DNA from: an uncultured Bacilli bacterium
Lineage (GTDB): Bacteria > Bacillota_I > Bacilli_A > RF39 > UBA660
DNA: 64,000 nt
Direction of reading: 5' to 3'
NCBI GenBank assembly: GCA_934101595.1
Contig: CAKORR010000005.1
Coordinates: 1 to 64,000 of the forward strand
A model generated the notes under the pieces. That model was not told the origin of the DNA, did not search any database, and was given only the letters and a program-made list of their open reading frames with translations. Positions 43,964-50,498 of this stretch are shown here, in pieces. Positions within the stretch are counted from its first letter, which is position 1. Each line of letters begins with the position of its first letter. The position numbers and the translations under genes are program-made.

Positions 43964-44666
43964 AAATTCCCACCTTCTTTTCTTCCTCTGCGACAAAATT
44001 ATTTTGTTGTATTACGTGATATGTATCATATCTGCCATAATACTTTGGCGTATGTAACCACATAAACCTTTTTTTAACTGAACCTTTTAAATTTGTTCCG
44101 TTATCATTATTATCAATTGAATCTCGATCAACTAATTTATTAAGTTGTACAAATCCGAAAAGATTTTTACACAAAATTACGCTAGAAAACTGTTCTCTTA
44201 ATGGTTTAGCCATACGACCAAACACTTGACTTGTAGCAACTATATGTTTACGTTGTTTTCTTTGCTGAGATATTTGAACCATAACATCAGGATTAATATT
44301 TTTTGATTGCAAAGAGTTAAAATACAATTGTATTTCATCTATAAGATAAATTACGCCATATTCACCGTTAGAATATCTCGACAAATCATCAGAATTAGCG
44401 AAAAAAAATACTCTCTTATCATCAAAAGGAAAGTTCTCTAATTTTAAATTGGTTACTAACAATGCTTTTGGATACATTTTTAATAGATTTTCAACATAAT
44501 TAACCGCCGATAATGTTTTTCCAGTACCTTGTGCACCTGTAAATACTATCAATCCGTCAGGTTTAAAATAATCCGGGTGCTCTTTGGCAAATTTAATCTT
44601 ATATTTACACCATTGATATAATCTGAATGGATTTAAACTCTCTCTACAAGCTTCATAACTAATCAT
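43923..44666 (-). CDS. Zot/pI-like phage assembly ATPase
   Basis: The 247-residue P-loop protein has Walker A TGAQGTGKT (about 43-51), Walker B VIYLIDEIQ (Asp110, Glu111) and a QISQQRKQRKHIVATSQVF sensor block, as in Zot-domain proteins. pI-type ATPases drive extrusion of filamentous phage through the envelope. Unusually, no membrane segment is visible after the ATPase domain; a small membrane peptide encoded just upstream may supply it. It is the hallmark gene of inoviruses. Confidence 0.82.
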   Translation of the reverse strand: MISYEACRESLNPFRLYQWCKYKIKFAKEHPDYFKPDGLIVFTGAQGTGKTLSAVNYVENLLKMYPKALLVTNLKLENFPFDDKRVFFFANSDDLSRYSNGEYGVIYLIDEIQLYFNSLQSKNINPDVMVQISQQRKQRKHIVATSQVFGRMAKPLREQFSSVILCKNLFGFVQLNKLVDRDSIDNNDNGTNLKGSVKKRFMWLHTPKYYGRYDTYHVIQQNNFVAEEEKKVGIYGSELSMCYRPVS

Positions 44667-44787
44667 TAGATACCTTTTTAAATAACCTTTTGAATATTTT
44701 TACTAACCAATTAATTAATTTACTTATTGCTTTATTTAAACAAATCATAATTACGTATATACTTATAAAACCAATAATTTTTTCCAT
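44659..44787 (-). CDS. 42-residue phage membrane peptide
   Basis: ATG at 44787 follows GGAGATGATAA. The frame begins MEKIIGFISIYVIMICLNKA and ends in a basic amphipathic tail WLVKIFKRLFKKVSND. It overlaps the start of the Zot-like gene by eight bases. It may be a coat or assembly partner of the ATPase. Confidence 0.55.
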   Translation of the reverse strand: MEKIIGFISIYVIMICLNKAISKLINWLVKIFKRLFKKVSND

Positions 44788-44809
44788 TATTTATCATCTC
44801 CTATTATTT

Positions 44810-44840
44810 CTTTTAAAAAAAAGGGGCATAAATACCCCGT
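44810..44840 (-). terminator. Terminator after the major coat gene
   Basis: On the minus strand, GGGGTATTTATGCCCC forms a short stem, followed by T9. A leaky terminator here would give more coat mRNA than assembly mRNA, as in known filamentous phages. Confidence 0.7.
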
Positions 44841-44843
44841 GTT

Positions 44844-45050
44844 TTAAATCGTAAGTTTTCCTTTAGATACTGCTGAAGTAAAGGCTTTAATCGCTTTACG
44901 AACACCAAGCCACATTAAGAAAAAAACAATACCTACTCCAACTACACTTGCCAATACTGCTAATACTTGTGCGGGAGTAATTGATCCAGTTAATGCAGTT
45001 ATAAATCCGCTAAAATCAACTTGATTTGTTGTTGATGGTGTGCTGTCCAT
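44844..45050 (-). CDS. Phage major coat protein (pVIII-like)
   Basis: The 68-residue protein has an acidic/polar N-terminus, a glycine- and valine-rich membrane helix (about 30-50, VLAVLASVVGVGIVFFLMWL) and a basic C-terminus (RKAIKAF ... SKGK). This is the charge pattern of pVIII: DNA-binding at the C-terminus, exposed at the N-terminus. No separate signal peptide is visible. The ribosome-binding site is strong (AGAAAGGAG). Confidence 0.75.
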   Translation of the reverse strand: MDSTPSTTNQVDFSGFITALTGSITPAQVLAVLASVVGVGIVFFLMWLGVRKAIKAFTSAVSKGKLTI

Positions 45051-45064
45051 TAGAATTCTCCTTT

Positions 45065-45322
45065 CTATAATTTATCTAAAAAGGAAATTAATTTCCTAAT
45101 TAGTCTTTTTTTAAAACTATAATTTGCACTTATACACTTATCTACATACTTTCTGAGTGTTTCATAATCATAAAATACTTTCTGATCATAAAAATAAATG
45201 TGAGATATACATACTACTCCTTGTAAATTACAATGCCCGATTTGTGGTGATGTTAGAAATTGCAAATAATTTGTCTTGAAATATCCATGTTTTGTGTTAA
45301 AGTAACAAGTTATACGTTTCAT
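45065..45322 (-). CDS. Small phage protein, unknown
   Basis: The 85-residue basic, Tyr-rich protein is not recognised. The start shares bases with the upstream stop (TAATG), so the two early genes are coupled. It lies in the replication-protein position before the coat gene. Confidence 0.45.
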   Translation of the reverse strand: MKRITCYFNTKHGYFKTNYLQFLTSPQIGHCNLQGVVCISHIYFYDQKVFYDYETLRKYVDKCISANYSFKKRLIRKLISFLDKL

Positions 45323-45612
45323 TACTTACCTACTCTTATGTCTGTAAGTTTTAAATATTTACGCAATGGATTTGATGGATAACTTACTTCATCAAAAGTA
45401 AATATACAATTATTTAATATGAAGCTTTTATCTATCTTTTGAAATAGCTCTAAATCATCGCAAAAATATGATAATTCGGAGTATCCCTTAAACTTATCCG
45501 TATTCTGAAAAGAGTTCTCATCGCTTAGGATATATCCTATTCTTAGCTTGTCTTTGTTTGTTTTCTTATCAGTATACTTTAACACGTTTAGAATTATTGC
45601 ATGTAATTCCAC
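45322..45612 (-). CDS. Small early phage protein, possible ssDNA-binding protein
   Basis: The 96-residue protein is not recognised by sequence. It is the first gene of the leftward phage operon, with GAGGAGG upstream. The predicted short beta strands and the place before the coat gene fit a pV-type single-stranded DNA-binding protein. This is an inference from gene order. Confidence 0.4.
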   Translation of the reverse strand: MELHAIILNVLKYTDKKTNKDKLRIGYILSDENSFQNTDKFKGYSELSYFCDDLELFQKIDKSFILNNCIFTFDEVSYPSNPLRKYLKLTDIRVGK

Positions 45613-45651
45613 TTTGTATACCTCCTCTCATAAAAATAAATAAATTGTTGC

Positions 45652-45748
45652 GAATACAAATGCTATCATCTGTATGAATACATAATAATACAAATACAAT
45701 CAACATGCAAGTATAAAATGAATACAATTGATAATAAAATAAATACAG
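45652..45748. promoter_or_regulatory. Phage control region with six AATACA boxes
   Basis: AATACA occurs at 45653, 45677, 45687, 45693, 45721 and 45742, all on the plus strand, between the leftward operon and the rightward repressor gene. Ribbon-helix-helix repressors bind arrays of short direct repeats, so this is a candidate operator for both divergent promoters. Confidence 0.6.
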
Positions 45749-45761
45749 AGGTGAAAAAGTA

Positions 45762-45914
45762 ATGAATAACGTTATAATTACAGTAAGAACAAGCGAAGAA
45801 ATAAAAAAAGAATTGGATAGACTAGCTTTAGAAGATAATAGAAGTTTAAATAATTATATAGTAAATATTTTAATCAAACACATAGAAGAAAAATCTAAAG
45901 AAAGCAAAAAATAG
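45762..45914 (+). CDS. Arc/MetJ-type ribbon-helix-helix repressor
   Basis: The 50-residue protein begins MNNVIITVRTSEEIKKELDR, with the beta strand then helix A, followed by LALEDNRSLNNYIVNILIKHIEE as helix B, the classic ribbon-helix-helix pattern. It is the only rightward gene of the phage and faces the AATACA boxes. It probably keeps the prophage silent. The start follows AGAGGTG. Confidence 0.75.
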   Translation: MNNVIITVRTSEEIKKELDRLALEDNRSLNNYIVNILIKHIEEKSKESKK

Positions 45915-45928
45915 CCATTTTAGGCTAT
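45909..45928 (+). terminator. Terminator-like hairpin after the repressor
   Basis: AATAGCC and GGCTATT pair around a short loop right at the stop codon. The T run is weak. Confidence 0.4.
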
Positions 45929-45948
45929 TACGAACGCAAAAACACAAA

Positions 45949-45970
45949 AACTAGTATAATTATACTAGTT
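45949..45970. repeat. Perfect 22-bp palindrome near the right phage end
   Basis: AACTAGTATAA is followed directly by its exact complement. It lies between the repressor gene and the right att site. It could be an operator, a ssDNA hairpin or part of the minus-strand origin. Confidence 0.7.
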
Positions 45971-45990
45971 TTATCATAATGTTGCTCTAT

Positions 45991-46012
45991 GAGGCTAAAA
46001 ATAGCCTTTTTT
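45991..46012 (+). terminator. Terminator abutting the right dif copy
   Basis: AGGCTA and TAGCCT pair around AAAA, with T6 following. The stem runs into the degenerate XerC arm of attR. Confidence 0.7.
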
Positions 46013-46031
46013 AATATATGTTATGTTAACT
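46004..46031 (+). other. dif-like site, right copy (attR of the inovirus)
   Basis: The centre TATATG and XerD arm TTATGTTAACT are identical to the left copy, but the XerC arm reads GCCTTTTTTAA and is degenerate. In the excised circle this degenerate arm would belong to the phage, as in known dif-integrating phages whose attP lacks a good XerC arm. Confidence 0.8.
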
Positions 46032-46630
46032 TACAAATTATCTATAAATGCTTTGAATAACCTACGACTAATTAAATCATCTGTATCCTCTGGATGCCAT
46101 TCTACCCCAATAAAGAAAGAATGATTTTTATCTTCGATAGCCTCTATAACGTTATCATTAGCTATGCCAACAACATTTAAATTCGTATTCTTTATGATAT
46201 CATTATGTCTTGAATTAGTTTTAAATGTTTCTTTTCTAATATATTTATATAATTTACTGTCTTTATTTAAAGACACTTCATGAACATACTTTTTGATCGA
46301 CTTATGATTTCCTTGTTTTAAGGCGCATACAGAGCCATTAAACGCTAAAGCCATCTCTTGCATGCCCAAGCATATTCCTAAGACAGGAATGCCTAATTTG
46401 TGGGTATATTTAATGATTTCAATATCTTTATTATTTATTCCATCACCACCAGGTAAAATAATACCATCACAAGTGTTTAAAACACTATATATTTTATTTA
46501 AATGATTATTAGTGATAATACCTATAATTTCCACATTAAAATATTTTAAACGCTTGATTACACTGTCTCTTACATAGTGTTTTAAAACTCCATTTGCTTC
46601 CTCTCTTAACAAAACCCCTACTCTTTTCAT
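46031..46630 (-). CDS. Class I glutamine amidotransferase-like hydrolase (C26, PuuD-like)
   Basis: The 199-residue protein has GIILPGGDG, the nucleophile Cys in GICLGMQ, and GVEWHPED with the catalytic His, followed by a Glu/Asp. It resembles gamma-glutamyl-GABA hydrolases. The oxyanion and Cys-His pair are intact. ATG at 46630 follows AAAGGAAAT. Its stop codon touches the XerD arm of the right dif copy, showing how tight the terminus is. Confidence 0.82.
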   Translation of the reverse strand: MKRVGVLLREEANGVLKHYVRDSVIKRLKYFNVEIIGIITNNHLNKIYSVLNTCDGIILPGGDGINNKDIEIIKYTHKLGIPVLGICLGMQEMALAFNGSVCALKQGNHKSIKKYVHEVSLNKDSKLYKYIRKETFKTNSRHNDIIKNTNLNVVGIANDNVIEAIEDKNHSFFIGVEWHPEDTDDLISRRLFKAFIDNL

Positions 46631-46640
46631 TATTTCCTTT

Positions 46641-46945
46641 CTAAAATGCAAATACATTTATTAATGTAATTATAACTCCTATTAATAAACCATATAATAA
46701 TATCTTGTCCTCATTATATTTTTTTGCTTCAGGAAGTATTTCATGTATGGACAAAGTTATCATTATTCCGGCAACTAATATCAGAATTATACTAATTGAT
46801 AAATTATTAATATAATTTTTTAAAAATATATAAGATAATATTGCACCTAGTGGTTCAGCCAAGCTTGATATAAATACTAATTTTAGAGCCTTTTTACGAC
46901 TATTAGTAGCATAATAAACTGGTATTGCAATACCTATTCCCTCAG
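46641..46945 (-). pseudogene. ZIP metal transporter, C-terminal fragment (split by the mobile element)
   Basis: The fragment reads GIGIAIPVYYATNSRKKAL and continues with three membrane segments, ending in NVFAF. It is the C-terminal 100 or so residues of a ZIP-family transporter. The first residues MQSE come from the mobile element. The N-terminal fragment is at 49788-50242; joining the two at CTGA restores HNIPEGIGIAIP. Confidence 0.85.
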
Positions 46946-46976
46946 ATTGCATTCGTTAAGCAACACATATATAGAA

Positions 46977-48551
46977 TTAAAACTTTTTGAAGTTAAAAAA
47001 TATATCAACACATCCATTCTCATGTATAGAAATTTTTTTAATCAGTTTCAAAACTAAATCCCTACTTGGATACTTATCCTTAAATGATAGAACCTCTTCT
47101 TGTAATGATTTAAAGATATTTTTACTTTTATTTATTTTTTCTAAATAACAATTGATCTCACTTAATTTTTCTTTTTTTGCCAAAATATCTTTGTTAAATT
47201 TGGTCTCTATCCTTTGGTACATATCTTCATTTATTTTATTCTGTAATTTATCAATGTACATATTATCCAAGTTATTTTTAATATTATCTATCTCAAACTC
47301 TAATTTATTTTTTATCTTATTATAAGAGGATAGTATATCGTTATTTTTATATTTTTTTAATACTTCTTTATCTAGTATTTTATTATTTACCATATATATT
47401 ATTTTTTTTATTTCGTTAACTACACCTAGTTCTAAATTGTCATAATCAAAACCATGAGCGGTGCATAATCTAGGACTCTTATTATATTTTCGATAATAAT
47501 TACATACCGTAGTACTTTTTCCATTGGCCCTTCTCGCTCTAATTCCAATATTATGGCCACAATCAGCACATCTTAGTAAGCCATCTAATAAAAACATTTC
47601 TTTTTTATCATTTCTTTGATGTTGATTTGGTAATAATTGTTGAACTCTATCAAATGTTTCTTTATTAATAATAGCGTCATGTGTATTTTTAACTATTACC
47701 CATTCTTCTTTAGGATTGCAAATTATTTTACGGTATTTATAACTTAGTCTAGAACGCTTATTTTGAACTAAATCTCCAGTATATAATCTATTTTGCAATA
47801 TTTTTTTTATAGTAGTATTGCACCAGTACCCTAAAATATTTCCATTTTTTCCAGATCTTATAAAATTTCTGTTTCTAGTTATAGAAAATGTGGGTATATT
47901 CTCACTATTTAATATATCTCTTATTTTATTAATTCTTATACCATTGGTAAACATATCAAATATTCTTTTAACAATTGGTGATTCAATTTCGTCTTTTACT
48001 AGATGATTCTTATTATTTGGATCGGTTTTATAACCAAAAGGGGGACATCCCCCTACCCATTTGCCTTCACATTGCATAGTATGCAGTGCTGTTCTAATTT
48101 TTTTTGATAAATCTTTCGCATACATATCATTTAATATTGCTTTAAATGGTGCAATGTCATTATTAGAATTATCTAAAAAAGTATCTATATTATCTGTTAA
48201 GGCAACATACCTAATATTATGAGCAGGAAACCATTTTTCTATATATTCACCAGTACCAATGTAATCTCTTGATAATCGTGATAAATCTTTAGTAATAACC
48301 ATATTTACCCTTTTATTCTCAATGTCTTTTAACATTCTTTTAAAATTAGGTCTATCAAAATTAGTACCTGTAAACCCATCATCAACATATATATCAACTA
48401 AAGTATATCCTTTTTCCTTTACGTAATTAGTTAATAATATTTTTTGATTTTGAATACTTTCACTTTCCCCTAAATTATCATCTTCTTTAGATAACCTTAT
48501 ATAGATTGCTACCAAGTATTCTTTTACTATATTTTTTAAAACATTATACAT
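46977..48551 (-). CDS. Large serine recombinase
   Basis: The 524-residue protein has a resolvase domain with IRLSKEDD (catalytic Ser near 20) and DDGFTGTNFDRPNF ... ITKDLSRLSRDY. A recombinase domain follows, then a zinc ribbon (CADCGHN ... CNYYRK ... C) and a coiled-coil insertion (about 400-500). It catalyses integration and excision of the element. Its end lies close to the left junction. The start is ATG with AAGGAGG. Confidence 0.92.
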   Translation of the reverse strand: MYNVLKNIVKEYLVAIYIRLSKEDDNLGESESIQNQKILLTNYVKEKGYTLVDIYVDDGFTGTNFDRPNFKRMLKDIENKRVNMVITKDLSRLSRDYIGTGEYIEKWFPAHNIRYVALTDNIDTFLDNSNNDIAPFKAILNDMYAKDLSKKIRTALHTMQCEGKWVGGCPPFGYKTDPNNKNHLVKDEIESPIVKRIFDMFTNGIRINKIRDILNSENIPTFSITRNRNFIRSGKNGNILGYWCNTTIKKILQNRLYTGDLVQNKRSRLSYKYRKIICNPKEEWVIVKNTHDAIINKETFDRVQQLLPNQHQRNDKKEMFLLDGLLRCADCGHNIGIRARRANGKSTTVCNYYRKYNKSPRLCTAHGFDYDNLELGVVNEIKKIIYMVNNKILDKEVLKKYKNNDILSSYNKIKNKLEFEIDNIKNNLDNMYIDKLQNKINEDMYQRIETKFNKDILAKKEKLSEINCYLEKINKSKNIFKSLQEEVLSFKDKYPSRDLVLKLIKKISIHENGCVDIFFNFKKF

Positions 48552-48592
48552 TTTTCCTCCTTGATTATTAGGAATATAATAATTGACTATGG

Positions 48593-48733
48593 TTATAAAA
48601 GCACATTGTAATCATAATGTAAGCCCACTTCTTTTTGATTTTTTAAATAATTTATGAAAGCTTCGACTAATAAAGTTTCTATTTTTTCATTATCATTATC
48701 ATAAAATAAATTATATTTTAATTCCTTGGTTAT
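48593..48733 (-). CDS. 46-residue recombinase-associated ORF with possible ATA start
   Basis: Upstream of the recombinase a frame reads TKELKYNLFYDNDNEKIETL and continues to NVLL, preceded by GGGAGG at a normal distance from an ATA codon; no ATG, GTG or TTG is available. Small proteins of this type often precede recombinase genes in Bacillota elements. It either starts at ATA or has lost its start. Confidence 0.45.
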   Translation of the reverse strand: MTKELKYNLFYDNDNEKIETLLVEAFINYLKNQKEVGLHYDYNVLL

Positions 48734-48858
48734 AATAGCGCCTCCCTTTTTGTGATCTAATTAAATTTATGAAAAAACATGCCTATTTATTTATAAAACA
48801 AAAAATAGACTATTAGATTAATCTATGTTACAATAACTTGTATAAGGAGGTTTTTGTT

Positions 48859-49737
48859 ATGAAAAAACAATTAAAAGAATTATTTAAACTAAACAAGGAG
48901 GCTATTTCTAAAAATAAACCAGTTAAAATTACAAATTTAACTCAATATAGAAAAGAGTTAGAAAAAGGTACAACTGATTTTGATTTTAGTGAACTAAACG
49001 TAAATGATGATGATATTCAAAATATTAATCTAGAAAATTTGAATTTAGACATTGATTTAAGAGAAGTTTTTGTGCCTTTTAATGGTTCACAATTATTTGG
49101 AAAAAGTGTGCTTTTACCAATTGTTAAAGAACCAGGAGATTCTTTTTTAAACATCTCGAATTCAAGATTAGCTGGAAATAATGTATCAGGAAGCTTAGAT
49201 AAATTTGGTGATGACTTATATGGTAATCAAACATATATTTGGTATAGTGAAGAAACATTTGATGATGAGTACAAGTCAAAATATCCACAATTTTTCTTAT
49301 CGAAAGACGCTCCTGAAGAATTGCGTCAAAAATATTATAATCCTATTATGGTTTCTAGAGAAATAATTGATTTAAGTCATATAACTGCCGATAGCGAAGA
49401 AAATAAATATATAAAAATTCAGGTACCTGTAAGACAAACTTTAACTATTGATGAATACTTAAAATATTATGAATTTTTAAAAGGAAAGTATTTAGGAAAT
49501 TTTTATATTAACGAGCAAGATTTATTGCAAATTGATATAATCGAAAGATATGGATTAGAACGAAGAGAAGAAATTTTAAGTCATATTAAAAGTAGAATAA
49601 ACATTATTAACCAAATTGCTGAATGTGAGAATTACAATATAAATGAAATTAGCGACAAAGACGTTTGTTTATCATTAAAACTTAGATTGAAAAAAGAAGA
49701 TTTTAAAGAAATAAATAAACTACCAAATAATTGGTAG
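48859..49737 (+). CDS. Cargo protein of the serine-recombinase element, unknown
   Basis: The 292-residue soluble protein is not recognised. The N-terminal third has a pentapeptide-like or leucine-rich rhythm (FDFSELNVNDDDIQNINLEN, then LNLDIDLRE), then NISNSRLAGNNVSGSLDKFG. The middle has a Tyr/Glu-rich block (YIWYSEETFDDEYKSKYPQF) and the C-terminus is charged and helical. There is no membrane segment or signal. It has its own strong ribosome-binding site (AAGGAGG), and the gene is oriented opposite to the recombinase. Defence, toxin or surface roles are all open. Confidence 0.6.
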   Translation: MKKQLKELFKLNKEAISKNKPVKITNLTQYRKELEKGTTDFDFSELNVNDDDIQNINLENLNLDIDLREVFVPFNGSQLFGKSVLLPIVKEPGDSFLNISNSRLAGNNVSGSLDKFGDDLYGNQTYIWYSEETFDDEYKSKYPQFFLSKDAPEELRQKYYNPIMVSREIIDLSHITADSEENKYIKIQVPVRQTLTIDEYLKYYEFLKGKYLGNFYINEQDLLQIDIIERYGLERREEILSHIKSRINIINQIAECENYNINEISDKDVCLSLKLRLKKEDFKEINKLPNNW

Positions 49738-49787
49738 TTTTATTTAATATTTATATTTTATTTGGTGATGCATAAAAAAAACAATCT

Positions 49788-50242
49788 TCAGGAATGTTGT
49801 GTAACATCAAGGCAACAGCTATTTTAATACCTAGGGATATATCTGCATAGCTAGACATAAATGATGCTATACCCTCCGGAAAATTATGAACCATTAATGC
49901 TATCATATTTAATATTCCTAATTTATACAAACTTTTTTCATTTTTTGAAAATTTAACAATAAATTTATTAATTATCAATATAATTAATGTTCCCAGTAAG
50001 AAGAAAACAATTAAAATTAAATTAGTTGTAAAAGCTGAATAGGTTTTTAAAAGATTAATAAATGACTCAGGTATTAATTCAAAGATGCTTATAGATATCA
50101 TTATAGCAAGCGAAAAGCTTAAACATAGAGTAATAAATTTGTTTTGGTTTTCCTTTTTAATATTAATGAATGAAAATAAACCACCAATCATAGTTGCAAA
50201 CCCTGCCACTGAAGAAATTATTAATGCATATATTAGTTTCAT
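49788..50242 (-). pseudogene. ZIP metal transporter, N-terminal fragment
   Basis: The fragment has four membrane segments and the ZIP motifs HNFPEGIA and ALMLHNIPE, the divalent-metal site of ZupT-like zinc/iron transporters. After HNIPE the frame runs into the mobile element (DCFFYASPNKI then stop). The protein lacks its last third and is very likely inactive. The start is ATG with GGTGG. Confidence 0.87.
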
Positions 50243-50325
50243 GTAACCACCAATTAATTATATGTTTTATACATAATTTATATTTTGAAATTAATTAAAA
50301 GGTAATAATTACCAAACTAATTAGG

Positions 50326-50353
50326 GGTATTTTTCCTATTTCTGTCCATACTA
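50326..50353 (+). promoter_or_regulatory. Possible sigma-G/sigma-F (forespore) promoter
   Basis: CATACTA at 50347-50353 matches the sigma-G -10 consensus CATnnTA, and GGTAT at 50326-50330 is a partial -35 at 16 bp. No sigma-A hexamers are evident before the basic peptide gene. Confidence 0.5.
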
Positions 50354-50371
50354 TAAATAGGAGGTAAGATT

Positions 50372-50473
50372 ATGGAAAGAAATTCAAGCAAAGCAAAGAA
50401 TTCTAATTCAGCAAGAGAAAAAGCACGTAAATCAAGTGCTAGATGTTCAAATGCTAGAAATAACAGAAAATAA
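50372..50473 (+). CDS. 33-residue Ser/Asn/Arg/Lys-rich basic peptide (protamine-like)
   Basis: ATG follows AGGAGGTAAG. The peptide begins MERNSSKAKNSNSAREKARK and ends SSARCSNARNNRK. It is extremely basic and low-complexity, with one Cys, and has no membrane segment. A forespore-type promoter precedes it, so a spore DNA- or core-associated small protein is a reasonable guess. It belongs to no family I recognise. Confidence 0.6.
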   Translation: MERNSSKAKNSNSAREKARKSSARCSNARNNRK

Positions 50474-50498
50474 TTTTACAAAAATAAAAAGGAATGAT

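Larger units (their letters stand above)
40852..46032. mobile_element. Integrated filamentous phage (inovirus) at dif, 5,160 bp
   Basis: A 21-bp direct repeat (40852-40872 and 46012-46032) defines a unit of exactly 5,160 bp. Inside are an HUH replication protein, a Zot/pI-like ATPase, a 68-residue pVIII-like coat protein, a secreted repeat protein in the adsorption-protein position, three small membrane proteins, two small cytosolic proteins, a hairpin-rich gap and a divergent repressor. There is no integrase gene. Size, gene order and location at dif all fit a filamentous phage that uses host XerC/XerD. Confidence 0.88.
46942..49791. mobile_element. 2.85-kb serine-recombinase element inserted in a ZIP gene
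   Basis: The element lies between the two halves of the transporter gene. TCAG (plus strand) is common to both junctions, at 46942-46945 and 49788-49791, so the unit is about 2,846 bp. It contains a large serine recombinase, a 46-residue ORF and a cargo gene. The rebuilt target is nearly palindromic (ATTCC, then CTGAG, then GGAAT), typical of serine-integrase attB sites. Confidence 0.8.
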
